This document shows positions 43,076 through 55,000 of a DNA stretch of 64,000 nucleotides, piece after piece. The notes beneath the pieces are model-generated. The model searched no databases, had not been told where the DNA came from, and saw only the letters and a program-made list of their open reading frames with translations. The translations under genes and the position numbers were made by a program. Origin of the DNA: Lingula anatina (taxonomy: Eukaryota > Brachiopoda > Lingulata > Lingulida > Lingulidae). Numbering within the stretch: position 1 is the first letter of the stretch; each line of letters opens with the position of its first letter. The DNA is taken from positions 471,395-535,394 of the forward strand of contig NW_019774703.1 of the NCBI RefSeq assembly GCF_001039355.2, given 5' to 3'.

Positions 43076-43185
43076 AGGCCTGTAGCCGGAGAGGGGGGGG
43101 GGATTCGAAAGAATCCCCCTTTTTGCTGGGAAAAGGTCAGAAAAAAGAACCCCCTTTCCCTTTTGAAATTGATGGCTACGGGCCT
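43076..43185. mobile_element. 110-bp element with AGGCCTGTAGCC inverted ends and a G/C hairpin
   Basis: The ends AGGCCTGTAGCC and GGCTACGGGCCT are inverted repeats with one mismatch. Inside, GGGGGATTC-GAAA-GAATCCCCC forms a perfect 9-bp stem, followed by a second C5 block. No ORF. It lies in the TTLL1-TMEM41B intergenic region. Confidence 0.65.
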
Positions 43186-43638
43186 AAGGGGGTTGTTGCC
43201 TTGTTGGTGTTAACATATATAACAAGTTGACTTGCGATTTGCAGTTGCACTACAGGTACTGTAGCTAGATTATGATTATTGGTACTTGATTTGATACATA
43301 TGCATTTTCAATATTCCCAATGAGCAATTCTGTATGGTTTTGATACCATGTTCATATAAATACTTACAAAACTCCCACAAAATGTTATACCACGTAGCGT
43401 AAATGCAAAGATCTATTTTGTTTACATGTCTCCACTCTCTTCGACTCCATATTGATTCAAGTCGAGATCTCGCGAAGTATTGTACGAGTAAATTAGTAAG
43501 ATAATTAATCATAACTGTTATCTGAAAAAAAGTAATAAAATTCAAATATTACTGACAGTATTTTATATTTCATTTGTGTAGTCTACGAATATTGAATGTA
43601 CAGTTTTCCACCAACAAAGGCTCATTTCCAATGTCAAG

Positions 43639-44496
43639 ATGGCGGCGTCCACGAAAGCTGAATCCGGTTCAAAGGCCTCACCAAGAAAACAAAAATATGA
43701 CGCAGGTAGTTACCCAGCAAGCCCTCTTGGGGCCACCCCAAGAACATCACTACCCCAGAGATACAACTTACCATTTTCAAGCTATAGATTAACAAGAGAT
43801 GAAATTTCACAGGAGTGGAAAAGCGCGACCGAGCACACTAAAAGTATACTGAGTTCACCTATCAAGAAAAGTCACCTGAAGTGGCCGTGTAAGCACTAGT
43901 GGAATGTATAGGAAGAATCTGTAGAGGATTTACTCACATGTAGTTTGATTACTAATAATCATTTCCTGCACTAGCTATTCCTGATCACCCCAAGTCGATA
44001 CGTTTCCAATTCAGTAAATTGGATATGCACAACATCTGGCTTTAATTCGAGTGAATGGGAGGTTTTGTTACCCAGGAATCCTGCCCCCCGTTTCGTGATG
44101 AGGGCGATACACTTGTGACATCTTCAACAGCCCAGCTTAACGTTTATTCCCATTTTATTATACTTTTAAAAATTAAATGAATTTATATATCTCAAAATTA
44201 TATTTCTTAATATTTTGATAATTGCAAAAATTTTACCCTTCACAAAGTTTACACACGTCTTGCCAAATACTTACCCTTTGTTCATCTTCTGTAGAATTGA
44301 TACAGTAGTATACATGTAATATTGCTTTGTTGAGAAAAAAAAACTAATGCACATTTTTTATATAGAACATCTTACTCTTCTAACTTCTAAGAATGAGCTT
44401 TTCATGTGTTCTGTTTAGTGAGTCTCTTCATGAAATAGTATGCATTATTCTCAAAGAAATACCATTCTTTAACATTTAGGTCCTAATATTTTTACT

Positions 44497-44547
<51 letters not shown>

Positions 44548-46877
44548 TTTTTTGCTTGCATATGCTTGTTCTTTGATTAAATGGCTAGGATTAAGCCTGG
44601 CATAATTCATTTGATAAAATGACTAATTAGTTTTTGACTTACACTCTGTGCCTTTAATAGGATTTTAAAATAAATGCCTTTCTTTTATATTGATTTTTGT
44701 GAGAAAAGACTTATAAATGTATGCAATGAAGGGGTTATTTGTTTTTTATAACATTTTGAAAAACTCCATGCAACTACATGTAAATCTTGATAAATGTCTG
44801 GGGCACTATCAGGTGATATTTATGTTAAATATGCATCCATTATACTTTTTTTTCTTTTTCAGTTGATCATGTTGATTCCAGTGAAGCATCAAAAGAAGCA
44901 GCTGAAGAGGATAGCACAACAAAGTCCTTCATTTTACTTGCTCTTATTTTCTTGTCATCCCTGGTAGCTTTACTGATGGTTTATTTCAATTTCCCTAAAA
45001 TGCAAGAGTAAGGATATTTTTATTGAAAGATATTGTTAGATTATTAAATATTAGTTTTATATAGCTGATGATATAGTGCTTGATATATGTTAATTCTTGA
45101 ACTGTTCTTTTACTTAATGAGGAAAATATGAATATCATAGTACTCTTTTTTATAAGTTCAAAATCTTGCTTTGTGTTAACTGTTTTTAATAAAATGACTT
45201 GATAATGGTGATTGGCCAGTATTGAGTAAGATATTTTATATTCAGAGATGAACTCAGACATATCAAGCTACCACGAGATATTGAAGATGCCAAGAATTTA
45301 GGCAGAGTGTTGGACAAATATACAGACAGGCACTTTTATAGTGTTTTCTTTGGCTATTTTGTAACATATATTTTGTATCCTTTAAAAGAACATTATCACT
45401 TGTGTTGATATTAGGAGAATTAATGTAAAACTTAGTTACCAATTGACGGCGAGCTTTTGAAACTTAAGAAAGATTTATCTTGTTTGAGATTAATATTTAT
45501 ACATTTAATAAGGGTAATTGAAGTTTGTTGATTTATTCATGTCTGTTACACTGATATGGCTTCTTTTATACAGCAGTATTATTCATCATGAACCTTAACA
45601 GAACATCAGTTTGCAATCCTTTGCAATACCAGGGTCCATATTCCTTAGTATTCTCTCGGGATATTTATTTCCTTATTACCTGTCATTATTTACAGTTTGT
45701 ATGGTAAGCTTAAAAACCAGTTGCTGTTATTATTGGAACATCGATCATAATGCCATAATTTCTGTTATTAAAATATACATGAACTAAAATCTTTAACTAT
45801 GCGGATTTAAACAAACGATTGAATATTTTAAAAAGTAAACTCCAACAATATTATATGCTTATTATTTTGAATAATTTCAAAAAATTATAGAAAAGTTGTA
45901 TCAAATTGTAATCCAGACATTATCTTTGAAATCCTTTTGAACTAAAATGTCATTTTGATTTAAAAATATTTTTTTCTTAGTTTAGTAATATTAGTTATTT
46001 AACCAACAAACAAAAAGTTATTTCAGTCTAATTGACATTATCGCTAATTTTTATTGAATTCTAGTGCTCAGGTATAGGTGCATCATTCTGTTATTTGCTC
46101 TCCTACCTTGTGGGGAGACAACTGGTGCAAAAATACATACCAGAGAGAGTGGCAGAGTGGAAGAGTCATGTAAGTTGAACTATTGCCAGATTGGCCTTTG
46201 TGTTGAGAGTGTGTTTTTACAAGATTTTAAAACCTTTTCCTTTATTTAAGACCATTAGACTTAATGATGAAGAGGATTTAAAAAAAAAGAGAAATAAAGT
46301 AAATGACAAACATTGCGTGAAAATAACTGTGTTATTATGTAGACTTTCTTCTCATTATTGCAGTAAATGGGCAGTGGTTGGAATCCTAGTACCTGTCAGT
46401 AAATTACTATTCATTCCAGGTCATAAGGCATAGGGAGCATCTTTTGAATTACATCATATTTCTGAGGATAACACCATTCCTGCCTAACTGGTTTATAAAC
46501 ATTACCTCTCCAGTAATAGGTGTACCCCTACTACCTTTTTTCGTAGGCACCTTCATAGGTGAGTATGTTCAGAAAAATTTTTTGTATAGTACACAAGATA
46601 CTGGGTCTGAGAAAAAAACTTGTTTTTTCTTTGTTTCAAATGTGATTTTTATGAAACAAGAATTATATCAGTGTTTAATTAAAGGTTTGTCTTCCAATAT
46701 TTTACAGGAGTAGCTCCTCCTTCAGTAGTAGCTATACAAGCTGGGACAACACTTCACCAGTTGACATCCTCCAAAGATGCCCTGTCCTGGACCTCTGTGA
46801 TAGTCCTGGCTGTACTTGCTCTCCTCTCTCTGCTGCCTGTGGTCTTTAAGAAGAAACTGAGGGAAAAATTTGACTAA
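43639..46877 (+). CDS. TMEM41B: ER lipid scramblase TMEM41B
   Basis: Seven exons: 43639-43888, 44863-45007, 45246-45374, 45610-45703, 46065-46169, 46420-46558, 46708-46877 (1032 nt, 343 aa). A hydrophilic ~100-residue N-terminus leads to the first helix (FILLALIFLSSLVALLMVYF). The VTT/DedA core follows: FLQSFAIPGSIFLSILSGY, CSGIGASFCYLLSYLVGRQ, and the signature INYIIFLR-type block read here as NYIIFLRITPFLPNWFINIT, then GTFIGVAPPSVVAIQAGTTL. The order and residues match vertebrate TMEM41B closely. TMEM41B moves phospholipids between ER leaflets and supports autophagosome and lipoprotein formation. The first exon begins MAASTKAESGSK; it is longer and more Ser/Pro-rich than the human N-terminus. 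Very high confidence. Confidence 0.97.
44494..44550. repeat. (TTTA)n microsatellite
   Basis: About 14 TTTA units in TMEM41B intron 1. Confidence 0.95.
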
Positions 46878-46991
46878 AATGGAAGTATAATATTTATAAA
46901 CTGTTGACATAGTGCACAAAACTACGACCAGCATAGGTAGTTTCCTTAGTAGAAAGGGGACTTGACCCAGTGTTGTAGACGTAAATTATAC

Positions 46992-46997
46992 AATAAA
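46992..46997 (+). terminator. AATAAA signal of TMEM41B
   Basis: Canonical hexamer 115 bases after the stop codon. The stretch to about 49064 beyond it has no coding signal and separates TMEM41B from the convergent minus-strand gene. Confidence 0.55.
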
Positions 46998-49064
46998 ACC
47001 ATTTATAGTTCAGGGTTAAGGAAAAATATGCTTTGTGTCCCAATAGCAATAAAAAAAAATACAGGGGATGTTTGGATATTTGATTAAAGTTGATGGTTTT
47101 CTTTATTGGTTTTGAACCTGGGTGTCAGGTTTCTAAAACAAATACCTACAAAATTTGAACTATGAATAACTCATTTGTCTCATTTGAAAGGATGCACAAT
47201 TTGTGCACATTTTACTTACAGTAAAAATTTGTGGAAAATTATATCATAAAGAGTAATTCAATTAAAAGTGCACAAAGATGGAATAAAAAGACTTCACACA
47301 CTAATTGAAGAATGTTTAGGAACAATGGATATCATGGTATTTCAGACTTGGCATTCATTCCCTGTGAATTTTCCGCATTTGTAGCTTTTTTTTTTTTTTT
47401 ACTTATTAAGTGTGTTTCATATTTTAGGGGCACCCCCAAACCATAAACACCAGTCATTCCAATGCTTGTAACTTATTCCTGCCCTACATAATCTCTTCAG
47501 GCTTCATTTTGTCTTTGAAAGTTTTTTTTTCTTCGTATACTTGCTCTTTTGAGATCTCATTAGGTTTTGTTAAAGCTATATGAAATGCATATGTGCAAAT
47601 TTATTAGTACTTTTGGCAAAAACCTTTCCATAGGATTGAGATATTAGTTATGCACAAGTAAAGCCAAACATAAACCTCTCACATTTTTTTATCCTCTGAA
47701 AACAGGATAAGACTGTGGAATAGAAAAAACAGACGGCAGGGAATTTTTCATGTGGTTTGAAACAAAACATTCTGAATGTGGTAAAGCTATATCTGGTCAG
47801 AAACTTATCTTCCAAAATTTCTTTAAATAGCAGATAGGAGTAAAATTCTGTAAAATGGATTTTCTAGACCAACAAAGGTTTATGCATTTCAACAAAGCAG
47901 TGAAAGTTTTAATTAACCTTCAACTTATACTTTTTGAGAAGGAAATTAGATGCATCTGCTGTTGGTCCTGTAAATGTTGTAGTCTGTGTAGAGTATGCTG
48001 TAATAAATTAATATGTTGAACCTTTTATATCTCTCTTCAGCACAATTAACTTCTAACTAGTATTACCAGATGAAGAGAGTTATTAAATGATAACATCCTG
48101 AGTGCTTTTGTAAGTGTGCAATAGTCATGAATCTTCATAAGGTGTTGTGGTATTATTATTATTTTATATTCAGAAGCGGTCAAAGTCATTCACAGGAAAT
48201 GTTCTTTCAGTAGGGTCAGGTTCAGTTGAATGTTTGTAAGGTGCAGGTATTGAACATTAAAACATTTTGAATCTGAAAGAAGTCCTCCTTTTAAGTGTGA
48301 CAGCATGTTCGTGAAATAAAAATAATCAATTCTAGATTTTTTTTTTACTTTTAGAAAACAGAAGATGGATTAACCTAAATTAAAGCATATAGAATTTGTC
48401 AACATAGGTTGCAACACTAAATGTATGAAAGAACAGACTGCTACATTTTATTTTTTCGCAGGTATTTATTAATATTTGTGTACATCTATTAAAAATATAA
48501 ATAAACATTTAAAACTTAATAATGTTCAGTTTCCTTTCTCTCATGGAATGTGTAGAAATATAAAAAGCTGACACTTTTCTGTCTATAATGATAATTGTAA
48601 TATTATGAAATATATTTTCTTCAACTTGTACTATACATCAGTTTTATCTTAGTTCACATTTACTCCAATATATTTTACAATGTAACAAGAAAAAAATATG
48701 AAAACAAATAAAAGATTCAGCCAATGTATCAACAAACAAAATATACCTGAATGTTCTGCCACACTAAATGACAATGCAATTACATAACCACAGGAACTTA
48801 TTTGAAGGAGGGCAAATTTTGAATTATCAATGAAGTAAAGAACATTTGTTGATTAAAAGTTGATTACTTTCCCTAGGCATGGATTTGTTACCATCCTACT
48901 GTATATTCAATTGACCCCATGAGAGAACTAATAAACAACATTGTATAATCATGAATTATTCCATATGAAGACATACAGTCAACATGTAATCAAGTGGTCA
49001 AGTAAAAATAAGCTGTATCACTAGCACCATTCTATAAAACTACTGTAATACTGTATAGCATATC

Positions 49065-52000
49065 TTAGAAGAAAGAACCCTTAAATGCAATACTTATTTC
49101 CTGGCTTTGAGGAACTGGGTAAGACGATGCCCTCCAAAATTCATCACTGTAAAACACTGAAACAAATAAGACCAAAACCCTGTGTTTTTAAAAGTGAAAA
49201 TAAAGAAAAAAATAAAAATCTCATTAGTACTGGTCTGACACCCAATGTTATTTACATTTTCTGAATCTTCATGTTACCAAGTAGCACATCATTTAAACTT
49301 GGTAGTGATTATGCGGTTAAACATTATGTAATATTGCCACAAAATTGACAAAAACTATACTGTGCAATAGCATTATTTTCTGCTTTGTGTCTATACATTT
49401 GCACAAAATTCAATAATAAGAGGCAAAATGGATATAAGATGGTTCCCTAAAAACTTCAACTGTCATACCACAAAATATCAATGGAATTCACATTTACTTA
49501 CATATATCTCTTTCCTTTAGTGTGATCTCAAATTTCTTGCATTCACCCAAGCAGTTTACAGATGGAAGTAATATCAGTCTTCTTGAACCTTGCCCTTGGG
49601 CATACCACACATTGGAGAACTGGGCCAAACTCTAATAATATTGTAGTAAAAAAAATGTGCTCTTTATTTAAAAAAAGATGCATTTGAAACAAAATGTCAA
49701 GTCAAATCTCTGCGCAAAACCCAACCAAATGCCACCATTTAGTTTCAAATAGCATAACTTGAAGAAAATATCAAAAAGTATCTTTCATAACTGCCCCCCC
49801 CCCCCACCAAAAAAAAAAAAATGAATTGATATTTTCTGTTTTTTTATGTGCTATGTATAACCCTCTGTTCTTTACAGCGCGCAGCTACAACCAAACATCG
49901 TCAATTAAGAACAATACTTTTATACTCATTTTAGCTTCACAGAAACCATCTCTTCAAAGCACTGCATACAAAAAAAGATAAGTGATTGAATTTCAGGTGT
50001 TTTGACAAGATTATAAGATGTCTCACAACACCATGCCTTTTTGACAAAAAAAAAAGTGTCCCTTTCAATACAACTTACAAATTTATATGGTTTGGCTTTT
50101 GGTCCATCGACAAACACAAACTTCTCTAAGGCGACTTCTGTTTCAGCAGGGACAAAATGTGGTCTATGAAACAGTCTCCTCAGCACCTGAGCACCAGCAA
50201 CCTTTCTAGAGACACTAAAAAAAAATAAATAAACTACACCATCTGAATGAAGTAAATGACCCAACATTGTAATGTACTGTCAAATTCACATTTAAATTTA
50301 AAAACTGACATACACCCAAACAGATGCATCCTCATCTAGAGTAAATTAAAAACTTTACACTCATGCTTTTTACGGAGTTTATTGTAAATGTGAATGGTTT
50401 ATTAACTTTTAAACTATTTAGCATACTTTTCTTAGACTTGATAAAATATTATCAAATACAATGTGGCTTGGTTATTAAAATTAAATAATTATCGAATTAA
50501 GCACTTTCCAAAGAAATGCTGTTAAACAAAGGCAACAGTTGCACCTAATAAGCCTACAAATTACATATAATTCATCAACTGTATAGAAGTATATGGATTC
50601 ATTTCAATTTACAGCTGCCTGTGCTGTTAAAGAAGAAACTTACTATTCTGTGTGAAACATGTCACCAATCTGCTTTTGCAATTCAACAGGACTGTTGACA
50701 GCAAACAAATCTTTAAAAGACCTGAGAGACATTTCATTACTTCTGAAATTCATCACAGAAGCCTGAAGTTTTTCTGCATTCTCTTTGTATGCTGTTCTCA
50801 GGTCTTCAAATGTAACAGGTTGTCCAAGAGCTTGCTGCAATCAAAAATAATTACAACTGATGATCTTGATGATTTTTAAATAATTTTTTTTTTATTTTTT
50901 CATCAATTTATTTTAAAAAATAATGATAAAATTGACGAAATAAGAAATAAGAGGGTTCTTCAGTTAAGCTGGTTTGCCTACAAGGTCGATTGAAATACCA
51001 GGGATGGTTACCTTTTCAAAAATATTGTTTCTTAGTAACTGTTGCTTCTTGTTGAAGTTTTAACTTACAGTAAAATATAAGGAAAATAATATGAAGAAAA
51101 AGAAAAAAAAGAACAAGGGGCAGAGAGATAAAATGAAGACAATTATTTGCAAGCAGCAGATTCAGAGGTAAACATACTCTGTTAATAAATGGCTGTGCTG
51201 GATTGTTCACATCCAAGTCTGCGTATTGAGATCTTTCTTCTATCTCTTTGACATAACTGCAGAGCTCACAACTAGTCTCTGGCACACGGAAGTAAGGATT
51301 GTAGATGAGACATTCTTCTTCATAAAATCCTTACAGAGAAAAAATTAACTAATTTTTAAAAATGTAATAAATAAACCATTTACAAATTTTGTAACACATT
51401 TCAAAATTTCAACAAATGGTTAATAAAAAAAAACAATTTTGTTTTTATTATAGTTAAGTGGACAGCAAGCAATGCTATGTTCATTGATCTGCAACTGTAT
51501 ATCTAAGGAAATTTAATATATGCATGGCATGTAAACCCCATAGCTTTATCTTTACTTTCCAGCTCAACGGACCAGAAAATCATGCTAGAAAATTATATGT
51601 GTGTTGTAACACTATCTCTTATATCCTACAACTATGGATGGTATTCTTCATTTGCAAGTTGCAACACATATATGTGGACAGTGTCTTCCAACCAATTATT
51701 CATCACAGCTACATAGTCAACCATACAGACCAGTAAGTACATGTAAATACAACTTCTCATTGTTTACTTCACAAAACTTCACAACTGTCTTTGATTGTTT
51801 TTTTCCAGTGAGCAAAACACCATGGTGAGAAATTGCGTTTTGAGAGATTTTATAAATATTGGGATTTGTAGACTTTGCACTTGCTTTTAGTAAAACACAC
51901 TCTCACATATGTGTAAAAACAAGAAAAAAATCCAACTGGAGCAACAATAGCATTTTCGTACTTCCTCTTTTTCAGAGCTAAGAATCAACTTCAGTCATGA

Positions 52001-55000
52001 GTAATTACAAAGTTGGACATGTGTGAAAGGTAAACAAGTCACAAAAAAAGCCAAGATATATCTAGTAACTAAGCTAAAAAGTTCTGAAAATCATGATTGG
52101 TGGACTTTTTCAACACATGTCCAGAACTTATCTTCACATAAAGCAGCTATAAAGAAGTTTAAGAGCTAAAATGTGTTTCTGGCTGCATGAAAGTGATATA
52201 TATATATTTATATGCTACATTCATACCACAGCACATGTTCTTGCCCTGAAATCCTCTTAATCTTGGTGAGACATTCTCCCTCAAAAAGTTCATATTTCTT
52301 ACAAAATAACAACAGGAAACCACAATGCACATGACTCCGCTGTTCCTCTTGACTTTTTATGTACAAAGAGCACAGTCCAGGTTTGAGCAGATCCTAAAGG
52401 TCAGTCTATAGCATTATTTTATTTTATTTGGCTTTTTCTACATGTTGTTGTGCTCTGGCCATCTGACTTAAAAAATAAGCACATGTAATATATTTTAAAA
52501 CTATACAAATCTTTTTCTGAAGTAATTCTTTATTCTTGGGACATTCATCTTTGTATTTAAAAATCTTGAAATGTACAATAGGATCTCTTTTACTAGTTTT
52601 AGTACTTTCTTTTAGTCAAACTGTGCATCATAACTGCCATACTGACATGGATTATCATAAAAAAACCAGCAACCTGCCCATCATCTATCATGGTGGTACT
52701 TTGGTGGGAAACAGTTTCCACCCACAGCAGAGCCTGTTAAACACCAACGGGCATTGCAATGGGCAGAGATCTTTATTGCAACAGTGATGTCAATGCTAGA
52801 TTGATAGCTCCCACTTGTCTCCTTACCCCCTGCAGCGATCAAAATACACATACAATGGCTGCCAAAAACTAGAAATTATCATTCTATTCAAATCTTTATC
52901 TCAAAAAGTAATGAACCCAGTTATGATTTTTACTCCTTGAAATATGTCAATCCTTTGAATAAGTTTCATTTTTACAATTAGCAATGTGGGGAGAGCTCAA
53001 GCAACAAAAAAAATGACACCTTAACATTTCACAATTGCCATCCATGCATAATTATTGACAACTAATTTCAAAATTACGTGACTTACAACAACAGAAATCA
53101 ATAGAAATGACCCTGGGTACATGGTTCCTAAACTTGAAATTTTTCCACCTATGACTTTAGCTCTTATTCATTGTGGAATTAGTATATCAAATTACAATCT
53201 TTTAAGTGTTACAACACTCAATATAATGAAATGTCAGTCAGCACCACCACAAAATTGCTCTTTGGAGAATGTTAACCTTTTGACTAGAGGTCATTTATTT
53301 TTTTAACTAATTACATTTTACCCAAGGCATAAATCTATAAAACTGCAAAAAAGTAAAAAAAAAAGTCTAAATTTGAGCATTAATAAACAAACAACTTTTT
53401 TTTTCAAATTCCATGACCTCCAAATCTAATTTCTAGGCAAATAAACATACAAATCACTTACTTAGAACACATAACAGTTAATCGTGAAAAGAAATAAAAA
53501 GATTTGATTAAATCTTAGACTGCAATAACACAGTGTAATCCAAATCACCATTAACCTGTCACTTGGGAAATGAAAGTCAAGTTTCAATAATTCAAACATT
53601 TCCCAGCAACTTAATTAAAAGGCTAATGGCACAGGCAATAACTTCCCAACCTTGGCTGTCAATCAATGTGTCCTTTAACACGCACATACTAGAATAAAGA
53701 TATATATTTGCCTTGTAACCACTGAACAATTCCTAATCCACTATATATTCATCCAGAGATGGCTGAAGGTAAGATACATCTTCACAAAATTATAAATCTT
53801 TATAATTTATCATTAAAAATGTTCCTAAAATATAGGCAAACTCTCAGAGTCCAGTTGATATCCCCTGAAGAGCGATCAATACCCTGTGGGCACATTTGTC
53901 AGAATAATGTTGCAGATTTATCATGCTGAAAAGTAATATATCAGTTCATTACTTACTGATGTATCACCTTGTGTAAAAGCCAATCGGTCTCAAGTATAAC
54001 CATTGTTGCTTTTGCTTGAGACTGATTGACTAATTATCATACCTCACAAAAATTAATTTTTTGATAGTGCTTACCAACATGTACAGACTTATTTGGATAA
54101 AATATCATTTTGCACTGCTTAATATGTTACAAATTAAAAAAATAAGACTTTGCTTCATTTTCAGATCAAATGGATGACAAACTTACATTAATGAACAAGG
54201 TTATAATTTAGGGCAAAACAAGCTCAAAATGGCTACATTTCCTCATGTACCAGTACATTTAATCACACTGACTATAATGCTGTTATTTGTACCTGGAAGG
54301 CTAGGCAACATGGAAACTGACAAAAACTGTTATGTGGACTTAGCCCAAGTTTTTTTCAGGTATTGTCAAGCACATTCCATCACAGCAACTTCAGATAACT
54401 TTGTTACTTACAAGAATCCTGAACTCAGTACATGGAAAATTGGACTATCTAGATATATTGAAATCAACATTAATGGTACAAAGATAAAAGACAGAAAATA
54501 TTATAATAATTATCAAGAATCTCTTGATGATAAGCCAAATCAGAACAGGAGAGACAAACCCTATAAACTAGCAATGAGAGCATATGGGCATGGATTAGGA
54601 AATAAAATGTTCATGTATGCTTCAAGCTTTGCTGTGGCTCAGTGGAACAAGATGGAATTCATTTACGACAATCCAAGAAAAGAAATAGAGAGTATTTTCC
54701 AGCCCACAGCAAGGATACTCCACTATGAGCCCAATCTCACTGACAGCTTTCTTCAACTGAAAACCTACACCTGCTGTGAGTTTTATCCTGCTTTAAAAAG
54801 TCTCCCTCCAGAGAACATTCACCTGTCTGGCTACTTACAAAGTTGGAGGTACCTAGAACCATGGGAAAAAGATGTACGAAGGGAGTTTACATTTCAAGAC
54901 CACATACAGAGCACAGCCAGAGAGAGCCTCTTAAACATGGTTGCTCAGCTGACTGAGACATCAGAAAATCAAACTTTTATAGGGCTTCATGTTAGAAGAG

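Noticed and set aside
43574-43792. 72-aa ORF overlapping TMEM41B exon 1 in another frame
   Set aside because: The alternative frame (MAASTKAESG...) joins in phase to the TMEM41B exons and this one does not.
52536-53306. Plus-strand ORFs in the large intron
   Set aside because: Low-complexity, no homology and no matching splice sites.
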